In this document: one piece after another, positions 47,625 to 60,165 of the stretch
Layout: the number at the start of each line of letters is the position of its first letter
How positions within the stretch are numbered: position 1 is the stretch's first letter
Source: Nymphaea colorata
Lineage: Eukaryota > Streptophyta > Magnoliopsida > Nymphaeales > Nymphaeaceae
DNA length: 64,000 nt
Assembly: GCF_008831285.2 (NCBI RefSeq)
Contig: NC_045142.1
Span: 10,721,952 to 10,785,951 of the forward strand
Direction of reading: 5' to 3'
The notes under the pieces: generated by a model
The model's database searches: none
The model's input: only the letters and a program-made list of their open reading frames with translations
What the model was told of the DNA's origin: nothing
Program-made: the position numbers and the translations under genes

Positions 47625-47843
47625 AGTGAATCAAATAGATATATAAGTGACTTTCTTGGTTGATTCAAATATCTATGTAATATGCATGGGAAGTCCTTAA
47701 AAGAAGATAAATCTTTGGAATAACTTACACTATTGTAATGACAATTTCAATATCCTCTGGTACTATTAATGAAAGCACAACCTTCATCCTTTTGTGACCA
47801 ATGGTATTCAATGGGTAGGTCTCACATCTATCACAGCCAATTT

Positions 47844-47905
<62 letters not shown>

Positions 47906-49190
47906 ATGCTTCAATACATCAAATCAAGGTTGTCTAGGTGGATGGAGATGAATGATTCTTATTATCATTATTTTCAATAAATCCTACTCCGCTCCTACCA
48001 CCACCACTGGCAGCTTATGGAGCTTTGTCAAAGGGAAGGGGGAGGCTCAGCAGCTTCCTCCCCAGGTCCCATAAGCGGCTCAGCGGAGCCCTGGCGAGCC
48101 AGACGGCTACAGCAAGGGGGACCTACTGGTGGGGTGAGGGAGGAAGAAGGGGAAGAGAGATAGAGAGAGAACGGAGAAGCCTGGGTTGTAGATCAGACGG
48201 TTCACATTTGATGTCTTATAGTGTCCACTTACATGTAGAGTCACCATTCATATATATATATATATATATATATATAGCAATTTTTTCACTTACATACTGA
48301 TGCCCCTTAAGAACTTTAAAATTTTATACCTTGTGTACACGTGTGTATGTGTACAATCAATTCATCTTGATTCTATATATGTAGCTGTTTAGTGGACAAC
48401 CCACCAGGGTCTTCCATTATTTGATCGAACTGCCTTAAGGGTTGTATAATTCCCACTCTCTCTCTCTCTCTCTCCCTCTCTTTTTACAGGATGACCACCC
48501 TTACGTTCCTCCCTCCACCATGCCATCCTCTCCAAGATATCAGGATTACGATGGTCACCAGAATATGAGATGCCTGGCAGCTTGAAGAGAGAGTGGGGAA
48601 TGAGTGAGGGAAGCTGGTTATATATGCTGTCTCCATGTATATAATTTCATGTGACATTTTAAGTATGACAAAAAAAGTGCATGATTAATATAAAAGGAGC
48701 TTTTTGTAGGGATAAAAACAAAAACAACAAAAAGAAGATTTGGCGATTCGCTAAAGGTAAAATTTGTTAGTCCATATATGCATATCGTTATGACTAATAT
48801 ACCCCTTTAAGCAGTAAAGACTGTTTTCTTTTTTTTCATATTATAGTGTTATCTCATTATCTCATAAATAATTATTATCTCATAGAACTTTTACTACCGC
48901 ATCAGTCAACTTTATCGAACATTAACTCAGAAGCTGAACCAGTGCCAAGTTGGGTGGAAGGCGAATCGCCTGGTGTGCTCGGTAGACACTAATGCCCCTC
49001 AGTTGACAGCGGGAATGATGTGAGTAATCTGGATGTAAAGTTGTTGTTGTCCAAAAATACCTTTTGGTGCGGCAAAATGTCTTTTCAAAAAGTGCGTGCC
49101 CCAAGGTGGATGGTATGAATGATGCAAGAAGATCATCCTCGTCGGAGAGGTACACGTCATCGGTTGAAGTGCATCGGTCAAAGCAACCTT
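47625..49190. other. 3' flank of the P450, microsatellite-rich
   Basis: No gene is supported. It has TA/TG tracts at 47844-47905, an AT tract at 48249-48276 and a CT tract at 48454-48484. From about 48830 the TTATCTCATTATCTC motifs signal the edge of the PMD/Ulp1 element. Confidence 0.6.
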
Positions 49191-50219
49191 AAGGATGTCT
49201 ATTGAAACAAGTGTTGGCTTCTACCAGGTTTGCTTATTCCAAAATGACTTCTTGTTTGCAGGGTGTACTTATCATCCTCATTGGTGGAAATTATCATTGT
49301 TGGCCGAATATCGTATGTCGGAGCAAACATAAGGATGACTGTTGGATCTATTATCCTCATCGGTGATGGATATCGTCTACTACTTTCATGTTGGTCTCGC
49401 GCTTTCATATAGCAGATACTATAGAAGAGAAACAGAAAGAGGTGACTAATGAAATAACAACATTATCACATATCTTTTTGTTTATCATATGTAGTATATA
49501 TACATGTTATTATGTTAATGTCTTATATATGTGTGTTTATCTCCGGCTTTATATAGCTTTGTTATTTCACTATCTCATATCAGTTTTTTCATTGTTGTAG
49601 ATTAGCGATGTCTAATTCAATCGATGCAAAAGAATACAACACTGAACCTCTATTGTTCGATGTCAAATGGGGTGAAGTCAACCTATACATTGGAAGAAAT
49701 CTGAAAAACTTGGAAAAAGATAGAATGATAGGTGAGTACGATGTTTTAGCAGAATAGAAAGAGGATGAAGCTATTGTTGTAGCAGAACATTTGTCACATG
49801 AGGTTGAGCAGGTCTTGGAAGAAGAGAGGAAGGCGTGAAAGAAAAAGAGGACGAGGAGGTGGCAGAAATGAAGGGAGATGCCGTGGAGATGGACAAAGCA
49901 AGTGAGTATGAATTTTAGCAAACAGAGGTGTCAGACACAAAGGGACAGACGTAGAGTCAGACAATGCAAGGTAGAAGAAACTTGAGCAGAAGGAGGTGGT
50001 ACAAGGGGAGCGACTCCTAGAGGTGAAGAATACATAAAGAAGGATAATAAGGATAAGAATCCATTGTTGGATGAAGCAAAAGGATTAGTGTTAGCAGACT
50101 GTAGCTACACTAAAAATCAAAATTTCTAGGTGAAGGAGAAAACCTGATTTTGATATAGCGGTAGTGGAGATAGTTGGGAAGAAAATGATGCAATTGTGTG
50201 ACGTCAATATAAGTAATCC
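49191..50219 (+). other. 5' part of the PMD/Ulp1 element, degenerate
   Basis: A fragmentary frame begins at ATG 49608 (MSNSIDAKEYN) and is rich in Glu/Lys/Arg with many stops. It may be the N-terminal region of the PMD protein that follows. Nothing else is recognised. Confidence 0.35.
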
Positions 50220-51903
50220 ATGTTCAAGTATTTAAAATTAAAGTTTCTATGTAGGATAATGTCTTTGACACTGGTATTTCTGTTGAAGAAATGTGGGTGT
50301 TGCCAATGGCATTTGATTGTTAATTGGTGTGAAGTTCTATCGGACTTCCAAAAGCAGAGATTGACGAGAATGCAATTATCAATGCTGCTTTCTCATGGCA
50401 TAATGGAACTCCAATGGGGGTCCTTGTACGTCCTGACATAGAAGTTGGATTCTTAGGCAAACACATTTTTGTTTGTTGGATTCGAGATGACGATCACCTT
50501 AGAAGATGTTCCTAAGTTGTTCCATCTTAGAACTTACGAAAAACCTGTGGTTGGGATGTCCAGTACAGCTTGATAGGAAAAAGCAGCGACCTTCTAGGGT
50601 TGACAAATTTGGAGTTTAATAAAGTTGTGGCATTTGGGGGAAAGTCAATATCATTAGTTTTTTAGAACTACAGATTAAATGGCGGCATGCAAAGCATGAT
50701 GCACCTTCACAAGAAGCAGACCAAGCATTGAGCTCTTTTCTTGTATATTTATTTGGCATGTATCTATTTACTGAAAATTTAGGCTCAAGATTAAGCTGAC
50801 AGTATGTCCAATTTTTGGAAGATGTGGATGAATTTCACCGCTATGCATTGGGGGGCAGTTGTGCTAGCACAATTGTATAGCCAACTGGAATGACTTAAAG
50901 ACAAGGTTGGACCCGTTGGAGGATGTTGGTTGTTGTTGCAGGTATAGATGATATCTTCATCATGTAAGTTTATATGTAAAAAAGATTATCTATCATCTTG
51001 TAATATCTTTATATGTGTTTTGTCTTCAGTTATGAATGTGGAAGCACATACCTTCTATTGGATCCACTGTGGAGCATCCATTTCCAAATGCTCTTCCATT
51101 ACATGCACAACGGAAAGGTATCAGTCCCAAAATTTACAAGATGTAGAGTCATCTAGGTCGATCATATCGAATCTTCAGATAGCTCAATATGTATAGCAAA
51201 TAGTGTTTCATGCTAATGCTAGAATGTTGTGCATTGATGATTATTTAATTCTTATGTGTAGGTGTTATTTAGACCATATATTGGTGGCGACACTTATGAT
51301 TAGATTATCGTGAAAGCTTTTGAGCTGTTATGCAAAGACCTATGGTTGTTCTGCATGAACGAAGTAGAAATATAACCCGAAAGTCAAGTCCTCTTGCAGC
51401 ATGGTCTTGGCCAGTTGATTCTGTAACCACCCCATCCCTACAAGAGATTAAAGAACAAGAGTGCTTTTAGGGCTGGAGTTAACTGGCAACTATTGTTTCA
51501 GAAAGAGCTCTGTAACTAGTGTCATGGTGATAAAGTTAATGTTCTTTATGATAGCAAGGGGTTTTCCCTAGGGTACCGCAGGCAATATTAGGATCTAGTT
51601 CATTATCGGGTACTTTAAATTTGTTTAGATATGCCCAACTTGGATCGCCGTCCACAACAACAACATCATCATCATCATCTCAAGCAAAGGATGTTGGGGA
51701 GATCCACAATAAATGACATCAGAATCATGTGGGTAGGGAGATTAGAACCAAAAGATGCCAGGACCATGCAGAGACTGCAGCCCAACATCCTGGTGGAAGA
51801 GAGATTGGTCACAACAATAAACTCGTTGATTGATCATGTTGCTAATTTGACTCGAGAAATTTTCGAGTTGAAGAAGTTCCTATCACGGAATGATAAAAAA
51901 TAA
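50220..51903 (+). pseudogene. plant mobile domain (PMD) protein remnant
   Basis: The PMD signature is visible across broken frames. Near 50450-50560 there is NTFLFVGFEMTITLEDVPKLF, the classic GEMTITLEDV block. Near 50740-50900 there is an LLYLLG-like segment, then HWGAVVLAQLYSQL. Near 50900-50945 there is GGCWLLLQV. Near 51270-51430 there are PYIGGDTYD and PESQVLLQHGLGQ. The ORF 51631-51903 (QQQHHHHHH-like start, then IDHVANLTREIFELKKF) is a short coiled-coil tail. PMD proteins of this type are often encoded by plant MULEs and paired with Ulp1-like proteases. No transposase was found. Confidence 0.7.
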
Positions 51904-51959
51904 TCTTATTTTTTGAATCCTATTGTTTTTTATTGACTACAAACAATGTTCTTTTGTTC

Positions 51960-53535
51960 AAAAGGATGACTGATAAGAAGTTAATATATAAACACATTGT
52001 TATTTCATTGTCACAATCTGTTATGTCTAGCTGCTTATCGCATCCTTGTAAACACAAATTTATTTGAATATATCGTTAAATGAATCATACAGTTGTGTTA
52101 TCACTATCTGTTTTGTTTGAATGCTTATCGTCTCTTAGTAAACACATTTTTATCATAAAACCAATCTATATAATGTTGTTGCATTAAATTTTTTCGAGTG
52201 ATTATTGCATCCCTGTAAACAAGATTTGTTTGAGTGTGTCGTAAAACGAATCTTGCACTTGCGTTATCACAATATATTTTGCCAGAGTGTTTATCACCTC
52301 TTAGTAAACATCTTTTTATTGTAAAACCATTCCATACAATGTATTGTTGCTTTTAATTTTTTTAAGTGCTTATTGCATCATTATAAACACGATTTTAATT
52401 GAGTGTATTGTAAAATAAATGACTGTATCATTAAACGAATCCTACAGTTGAGTTATCACAATCTGTTTTATCCGAGTGCTTATCGCCTCTTAGTAAACAT
52501 CTTTTCAACATAAAACCAGTCAATACAATGTTGTTATCACATTTAGTTTTTTTGAGTGATTATCGTGTCTTTGTGAACAGGAATTTACTTGAGTGTGCCA
52601 CAAAATGAATCCTGTAATTGTGTTATCGCAATATGTTTTGTTTGTTTATTGCCTCTTAGTAAATGTCTTTTTATGGTAAAACCAGTCCATACAGTGTTAT
52701 TATTGCATTTACTTTTTTCGAATACTTATCGCATCCTTGTAAACATAACTTGAGTGTATCGTAAAATGTATCCTGCAGTTGCATTATCGTAATATGTTTT
52801 GTCTGAATGCTTTTCGCCTTTTACTAAATGCCTTTTTATCGTAAAACCATTCCATAATATCGTCGTTGCATTTACTTTTTTTAAGTGTGTATCGCATTCT
52901 TGCAAACACAATTTTACTTGAGTGAATTGTTAAATGAATCGTGTAGTTGCGTTATCGCAATATGTTTTATCTGAGCGCTTATCACCTATTAGTAAATATA
53001 ACGTCTTTCTATTGTAAAACCAACTATACAATGTCACTTTCACATTTAATTTTTTTGAGTGCTTATCATGCCATTATGAGCACAAATTTACTTGAGTGTA
53101 TCGTAAAATGAATCCTGGCGTTGTGTTATCGCAATCTGTTTTGTTGGAGTGCTTATCGCCTCTTAGTAAACTCTTTTTATTGTAAAATCAGTCAATAAAG
53201 TGTCATTGTTTCATTTAACTTTTTTGAGTGCTTACCGTATCTTTGTAAACATGATTTTACTTAAATGTATCGTAAAACAAATCTTACAGTTGCGTTATGG
53301 TAATCTGTTTTGTCTGATTCCTTATTGCCTTTTAGTAAACACCTGTTTTACCATAAAATCAGTCAATGTAATGTCGTTGTAACATTTAATTTTTTTGAGT
53401 GCTTATTATGTCCTTATAAACACAAATTTATTTGAGTGTATCATAAATGGAATTCTGCAGTTGCGTTATCGCAATCGGTTTTGTCCAACTACTTATTGCC
53501 TCTTAGTAAACCTCTTTTTATCATAAAACTTGTCC
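51960..53535. repeat. tandem array with period near 170 bp, 9-10 copies
   Basis: The motif GCTTATCGCCTCTTAGTAAAC recurs (with changes) at about 52125, 52288, 52478, 52643, 52806, 52974, 53152, 53318 and 53490. Spacings are 163-190 bp. Each unit is itself two diverged halves of about 85 bp, both starting GAGTGCTTATCGC and carrying GTAAACA...TTTTA..CGTAAAA. Copies are roughly 75-85% alike. It is non-coding; all ORFs in it are artefacts. Confidence 0.9.
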
Positions 53536-53554
53536 ATACACATGATGTTTTGTT

Positions 53555-54442
53555 CGAGTGCTTATCGCATGCTACATTATTCGTGTCAGTGGTTTCTATT
53601 TTCTTCTTCTTCATTTGGTTTGGCCTTCTTAGTGTGGCTAGTGATGTAACACGCTCCACCAAGTCATCACATAGCTGTTTGCTGAGATGTGGTATACTAT
53701 CTTGTAAAAAAGTGGGTTCGCCACTATTGTAAATTTCTTTTGTGAATTTGATGACAAAAACACCACAATCGTAGCAGTTGTTTTGGCAAGTTGACTCTAC
53801 ATTGACTCTGTAAGAATTTTTTTCATGAACCACAATTCATATATTGCTAGTCCATGAATTTGCATTGAATTGTAGTATAAACAAGTTTTGTTCTCCATGT
53901 TGAGAACATATAATGCCCAATGATGGCACTCTTTCCTCAAGGTTGGAAGTGGAACCACTTCAAATAAATTCAGCAAAGGGTCGGGAAGCATATTTTCAGC
54001 ATGCATGAAACCACAACCGAAGGGCTTTTGACAGACTGCACTCTGTACAACATGATAGAAGAACATAAAGAAATTCGTAGGTCAAGCAAGATATAAATGT
54101 ATTTCAAAAAACTAAACTACCATGACAACAGGACTAAGAATGCAACACTTTTCATTCGCAAGTTCTCATTGCATTAACAATATTGCATCTTGCAAAACCT
54201 ATGATAAGAAGACAAACTGTATAAATGATCCACCTACCATATTTCCTAAGGGTAGCATTAATGAGATAGTACTTATAAATATTGCTAATCCATTTCTTTG
54301 GTCTGAGCACATGGATAATCCTATGTAAATCATCACTGAACAAGTTATGTTTCTCCTTCTTCGTTGTCATCACCTTCTGAAGTGAGACATTACCCACTAC
54401 CTCTCCTGTATCTATGAATATAATCCAAATTGTTCTTGCCAT
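53555..54442 (-). pseudogene. Ulp1-like C48 cysteine protease remnant
   Basis: The minus-strand fragments 54442-54152, 54066-53797 and 53833-53489 give the C-terminal half of a Ulp1-type (SUMO protease-like) domain. Seen are VLRPKKWIS, the catalytic His in HHWALYVLN, YNSM where YDS is usual (catalytic Asp replaced by Asn), and TCQNNCYDCGVFVIKF with the oxyanion Gln and catalytic Cys. Frames are split by shifts and stops. Ulp1-like proteases are common passengers of plant MULEs (Kaonashi type) and CACTA elements. Confidence 0.75.
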
Positions 54443-55055
54443 GCTATATTTAATACATTCACATGCGACAATGCATATAGCAGTGGTATATTTTTATTTT
54501 TGTGTTGTTGATGAACATGCTATAGTGTAGAGGAATGTTGCTCGAACGTTGTGTGTTGTGTGTTATCAACTACATACATTTAATGCAGCTGCAAGATGAT
54601 TTCATTAAATAAAACTGAGTGGGATTTTTCATTTTTTTAGTGCTTATCGTATCCTTGTAAACATGATTTTATTTGACTGGATCATAAAATGAAACATGTC
54701 ATGACATGATCGAGAATAATCTTATTTTTTGAATCCTATTTTTTGATTGACTACAAACAATATTCTTTTGGTTCAAGTTAATGGTTTCTGTTTTTTTTCT
54801 TCTTTGTCTGTGCTTACCCACATTCCCTCATCTATTTAAGAATATAGTCCAAATTGTTCCCGTCATGCTGCATTTAATGCAGCCGCATGCGACAATACAT
54901 ATTGCAGTGGTACGTCTCCATTTTTTGTACTATTGGTGAATTCACGCCATAGTGCAAAGGAAGGTTGCTTGAACATTGTGTGTTGTGCACTATCGACTAC
55001 GTTCATTTAATGTAGCTACAACAATTGATGGTTTCATTAAATGCAGCCAAATGGG
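54415..55055. repeat. direct duplication of about 200 bp, offset about 424 bp
   Basis: ATGCGACAATGCATATAGCAGTGGTA near 54462 pairs with the same landmarks near 54888. Flanking CCAAATTGTTC and GTGTGTTGTG...TTTCATTAAAT segments also pair. Between the copies lies another piece of the GAGTGCTTATCG-type repeat (about 54640). Confidence 0.8.
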
Positions 55056-55134
55056 TGTCATAAACAACGGGCAATAGTACGTATCGAGTGATGTTCCCTC
55101 TCAGATAACCAACTGGTATAGCCGAATGAGTTAT

Positions 55135-55655
55135 TTTATGCTCAAACGTGAACATAAGCTTGGTATGGATATACACTTAGGTTATCATTTAACAACTCAT
55201 ATGAATAACATTATCTAAGATCTAATGTTAACATATGGTTGTCAATGATCGAAGTGTAACATATGCACTGTGATCTCTGATCAATCGTTCACATATCGAA
55301 ACCATACGTGTATATACATGTATGTGCAGCATTATCGCTGCTCAAACGTGAATACAAGTTTGGTATGGATATACACGTCAATTAGGTTGTCATTTATCGA
55401 TACATATGTATAACGTTATCTATGATCTAATGTGAACATATGGTTGTTAATGATCAAAGTGTGACATAAGCATTGTTATCTCTTGTATAATGGTTGTCCA
55501 TGATCGAATTGTGACATAAGCACTGTTATATTTGATCTAATGTGCAGATATAAATAACAATGATCAAAGCATGACATAAACATCATCATCTCTAATCTAA
55601 TGTGCATATGGTTGTCAATGATCAAAGTGTAACATAAGCACTGTTATTTGGATAT
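55135..55655. repeat. nested short tandem repeats (about 55 bp and about 198 bp)
   Basis: CTCAAACGTGAA...TTGGTATGGATATACAC occurs at about 55141 and 55339 (198-bp offset). Inside, GTCAATGATCGAAGTGTAACATAAGCA-like units recur at about 55233, 55444, 55497, 55558 and 55613, giving a period of 53-61 bp in the right half. Confidence 0.8.
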
Positions 55656-55679
55656 ATCATAGATAGAAGAAGACCATCT

Positions 55680-56368
55680 TTGCCATATTTTTGCATGGTT
55701 TTGCTACAACAAGGACATGTTCAACCAGCCAGCAAAGCAGCTGACGAGTCCAGCAAACCAGCCAGTGAGTCTAAGACACGTTCCAGGGAACTTATGGACA
55801 ATCTACTCTCTATTTACATTGATGACTTCCTCTATTGCAAACAGGTAACCAATATTAGTCTGAATTATTTTGTTGACCTTTTAGAGTGTAGGCATCAAAA
55901 TTTAGGCCTTGGAATGTATCTTATAATTGCATATTTCATGGTATGTATTCTTCATCTTATTCCATTATGTAACCTTCACATTGGAAAAAGTATTGATCAT
56001 ACTAAAAGATGTTTAACATGCTGCATCATTTCCATTGATGGACGATACTATGGCTTTGATGACAGATGCCATGGAAAATGTTTCAAACATTAAGACATCT
56101 ACAAACTGGTATGCAGTTTAACATTAACTATTGTTAAGATAACTTCTGTTTATTTCCTTAAGGAGTTTTGGTTCTTTTGCAGAAATATTGCCTCATACAT
56201 GTCTTCGGAATCAAAATGTTGGACAACTACAAACTTTTACCAATAAAAGGTCTGCAGCAAAGAAACAATTATGACTACGGTTTGTTCATGATGAAATACA
56301 TGTTGAAGATAATGTCTGGAAAGAAACCTAGCTTCACCCAAGCTGATGTTACCAATAGCACTATATGA
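55680..56368 (+). pseudogene. second Ulp1-like protease remnant, opposite strand
   Basis: The plus-strand frame 55680-56093 has a Ser/Lys-rich start and then LLSIYIDDFLYC; 56168-56368 follows after a short gap. The latter holds LQQRNNYDYGLFMMKYM, the C-terminal Ulp1 block with the oxyanion Gln. The catalytic Cys is replaced by Tyr (DYG for DCG, a single G-to-A change). Downstream GKKPSFTQADV fits the end of these domains. The catalytic His region was not found. Confidence 0.6.
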
Positions 56369-56519
56369 TCTTTTTGGAACTTGCTTCAAATAAGTAAACG
56401 TGCTGAAATTTAAATAGTATCATCTTTGTAATCATGTCTGTTAATTTTCATGTCCCTACGACCATTTCTTTTAATTAATGCATTTGTAAACACAATTATC
56501 TCATTAATTCGTCTCTGCC

Positions 56520-57470
56520 TGTCTTCTTGACAAACATGTTGTTATCTCATTCCCTTGTATCAATTATGGCCCTTCCTATCACTAGTGTGTTCTATCTTTA
56601 TGGTAGACTCGTTGTCACATCATTATTTCATTACATTACTTTATCACATTTTTTGGTGTCCATTTACTTATCACTTTCTATTGTTAATCATTTGTATGGC
56701 TCTTCATGTCATTATCTCATTAATTCATCTTAGTTTACTTATCATCTTCTTGTCAGGTGGGTTGTTATCTCATTCTCTCATATTCATTTCAGCTCTTCTT
56801 GTCGTCATCGCGCTCTATTGTTATGGTAGGCTCATTGTTATCTCATTATTTTGTTACATTATTTTATCGCATTGTTGGTGTCCACTTACTTATCGCCTTC
56901 CATTGTTATCTCATTCGCGTGGTCCTTTATGTCGTTATTGCATTAATTCGTCTCTGTTTAGTTATCGTCTTCTTAGCAGATGTGTTGTTAACACATTTTC
57001 TCATATTCATTATGGCCCTCCTGTCATCAACATGTTCTATCGTAATAGTAGACTCATTGTTATGTTATCTCATTATTAATAGTAGACTCATTGTTATGTT
57101 ATCTCATTATTTCATTACGTTAATTTATCACATTTTTGGTGTCCACTTACTTATTCCTTTCCATTGTTATCTCATTCACACAGCCCTTCCTGTCGTTATC
57201 GCATTAATTTGTCTCCGTTTACTTATCATCTTCTTGACTAATGCATGATTATCTCTTTCTCTTGTATCCATTATGGCCCTTCGTGTCGTTATCGCATTCT
57301 ATTGTTACTACAGACTCGTTATCCCATTATTTTGTTACATTAATTTATTGCATTTTTGTTGTCCATTTACTTATCGTCTTTCATTGTTGTCTCATTCGCT
57401 CGTTACCGTGTGTAATATCGCATCCATTTCGGCCCTTCTTGTCGTTATCACATTAATTTGATTCTGTTTA
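56520..57470. repeat. 224-bp tandem array, about 4 copies
   Basis: Units start with TTGTTATCTCATTCTCT at about 56538, 56762, 56986 and 57246, with a partial unit at about 57411. Each has TATTCATTATGGCCC, GTAGACTCATTGTTATCTCATTATTT, TTTGGTGTCCACTTACTTATC and AATTCGTCTCTGTTTACTTATC. The long ORFs here on the plus strand are products of this periodic T-rich sequence, not genes. Related motifs occur at 4020-4260 and at 48840-48890. Confidence 0.85.
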
Positions 57471-57480
57471 CTTTAGAGAA

Positions 57481-57790
57481 GACTAGGGGTTTGAGACTTC
57501 GTAAAAATGCCCGACCTGAGTCGTTTCTCTCAAAATTAAATATGTAAATACAAGAGCACAAAAGATATGTGTCACTCATAAAATTTGACGTGAAAACTGC
57601 ACACCAAACTGACCTCATGGGGCCCTAGAGAAAACTAAGGGCTTAGGTTTTCAAACACCCAATCCGAGCCCCTTTTCCGCAAATAAAATATGCCAACATG
57701 TAGAACACGAAAAATAGGATCTAATCATAGAATTTGATGTGAAGCCATGCATGTTGTGACAATAATTTAATCAAAGCACAAATTTTACTT
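57481..57790. repeat. 152-bp imperfect direct duplication
   Basis: GACTAGGGGTTTGAGACTT (57481) and AACTAAGGGCTTAGGTTTT (57633) start two copies. They share AAATATG..AACA...AGAACAC.AAA and CATAGAATTTGATGTGAA-like ends. Non-coding. Confidence 0.65.
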
Positions 57791-58504
57791 GGTTCTAGCC
57801 TGCAGCAGGACATCCTCAACTTCATCGGACAACCACTTTGTCAGCATCAGCAGCTTCTGTTTCTCCCTTTTCTCTTCTTCCTCTATTTTCTCTCTTTTCC
57901 CTCTTTTCTCTTCGCTCTCTCTCTCTTTCCATCTTTATCTCCCTCTCTTTCTCAACATGAGGGCAGGGTCGAGTTCGATTCACCTCCCCCTTCATAGCAC
58001 CCCTCTTTGAAAAAAATAATTATGATTTAATTATTTAAATTTAATCATGAATTAAGTAGTCATTAACTATGTTTTAATCTCACTTAGTAATGCTAGTCAC
58101 CTGGTTGGCAAATTACTAATCCTCTAGTTGACATACAGTAAGAATACTCAATAATTTCACTTAAGCAATGCTAGTCACTTAAGCAACTCAGATTTCAACT
58201 GAATGGTTTATTGCTATGTTTTATCAAAAATTTTACTCAAGGTAGTGTTGTCGGAAAGCTGACAAATAACTCTACACAATTATGTAAATTTTGGGTGATA
58301 ACTCCAAGTCGTTAAGAGTTAGAATACATACACATAAAAGACACAAAAATCATATTAAAAAAGTGAATAAACTGATTCTGAACGTACATATTATCTGGGA
58401 TGCTACAATAATAATTAACCATGAACATGCCTTTTACACACAGACACACACACACACATATTATATATATATATATAGTTAACTGTATAGATATGACAAG
58501 ATCA
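57791..58504. other. low-complexity and unremarkable DNA
   Basis: A CT-rich run is at 57850-57955 and a (CA)n(TA)n run at 58440-58480. No gene is seen. Confidence 0.5.
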
Positions 58505-58717
58505 ATTTAAGTACTTAAATACAAGACACAACAAGCATAAAATCATTATTTTCATGAGATAATGAAAGAACCCATTAAAAAACTCCAGGAGTTGATCTCA
58601 ATGCGCATACAACTGAAAGTAACGATTAAACTGTTCAAATTGGTCAAGCAAGTTATCTTCAACCAGCCAAAAAACAACTTGAACCCGTCCATAAAGCTTT
58701 TCTGTTGGTCTTAGAAG

Positions 58718-58906
58718 TTAGAACCTCATGAAGTTAACAGTTTCAAAGTCCTTGAATTGGTTCAAAACAGCAGCAAAAGCCCTTGGTAGGCCGTCAAGTG
58801 TGACGGCGAAGCTAGGGCTTTGTTCTTGGACACGAAAACTATTCAGTTCTGAGCGATTCTTAGAGATGGAACGGCAAACCACTGTGAAGGGCCAGGAACC
58901 TGTCAA
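58718..58906 (-). pseudogene. possible gene fragment, unidentified
   Basis: A minus-strand frame of 62 codons with protein-like composition (SFAVTLDGLPRAFAAVLNQF) lies exactly in the stretch present in unit B but missing from unit A. I do not recognise it. It could be an exon fragment carried with the duplication. Confidence 0.3.
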
Positions 58907-60019
58907 AGGCAGTGAATTGGGTCCTGAAACAGAAAAAGCAAATCACAATGCACCAATAACCAATCCAATCTACTTTCCAGGTTATGGATCGGGTCTGAAA
59001 ACATAAAGTCGCTAGTATCCGATGTCTTATACCCACTAGACCACCTAGACCTGGATGACCTAAGACCTGAACATAGGCTCCAAAGCTTAAATGGTCCAGG
59101 CCCAGATTTAATGAACCAGATCCAGATCAATGACTCAAATCCGAACTATACTTTTTAAATCTGGTTTACAAATAAAAAAGATCAGTACTTGACGCATCCA
59201 GAACCGAAGGAACTCATTTTCGGATTATTTTTCTTCAAACATTAGGATCTATGCCCGTTGTGGACCGGAATCCGAGATAAAGGTATGAAACTACAAAATC
59301 AATGGGGTTTTTTGGTCCATTCTCTCTGACGACGCCTCCTCTTTCATTTTCAACCACATCAGAAATAATGTCCCTTCGGTCATTGATTAATGACGTCGAC
59401 GACGGCCAGTAAGTCTTAACATGTGATGAAGAAGAAGAAGAGAGAAGGCAGACTTATTGACTTAGGCGAACCATGACAAGTGATTTATTACAGTTGGACT
59501 TTACTTGACAGAGTTTTTCTTAAATATAGCTTTTGAAATATTTGTGAACAAGAGGTCTGAATATGAGGACAGGAGAGATTTGACGGTGAGAACATTTCGG
59601 AACTATTTCATAAATATTGAGGTAAATGCACATAACCCTTCAATGGATATATATATATCAATCTTTAGAACTACAAAATGTTACCAAACTAGCCCTAAAA
59701 GACCTTTTGTATTTTATATGAGGGTATTTTTTTTTACCATTTTTCAAAAATCAACTTGTTCGCTCGCTCTTTTAGTTTTGTGCCTATACAAAGGTTTTTC
59801 TTTTTTTTCTTTTTCAGTTAAAAGGTATAATTTAATCCGAGGTGCAATATGTTATGATAATTAGGCCTAAAAAAAGAAAACCAATAAAATGCCTACAAAC
59901 AAAAGGAAAAACTAGGTTCGCATGGACCCAGTGACGTGGGCTACTTTAAGTAACACATCTGTCCCCAAGATGTTTTGGGCATTAAATGGACCTCAACAAC
60001 CTGTCATGGAAGTGTCAGG

Positions 60020-60031
60020 TGCCTTCATCCG

Positions 60032-60067
<36 letters not shown>

Positions 60068-60165
60068 GAAAGAGAGAGAGCAGTGTTCAATTAAATATAT
60101 ATGAAAGAAAGAGAGAGAGCAGTGTTCAATTAAATATATATGAAAGAAAGAGAGAAAGCAGTGTT
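60020..60165. repeat. (TA)n tract followed by 39-bp triplicate
   Basis: The TA run at about 60036-60062 is followed by three copies of a 39-bp unit. These start GAAAGAAAGAGAGAGAGCAG at 60064 and 60103; the third, at 60142, has one substitution. This creates the repetitive ORF ERKRESSVQLNIY, which is an artefact. Confidence 0.9.

Noticed and set aside
51960-53535. CRISPR-like regular spacing of repeats
   Set aside because: Units are continuous diverged tandem repeats without unique spacers, in a plant nuclear context.
56527-57461. Long overlapping hydrophobic ORFs, up to 174 codons
   Set aside because: They follow the 224-bp tandem array in all frames; the apparent membrane protein character comes from T-rich repeats.
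58718-58906. 62-codon minus-strand ORF as an intact small gene
   Set aside because: No start context or homologous frame in unit A; kept only as a possible fragment.
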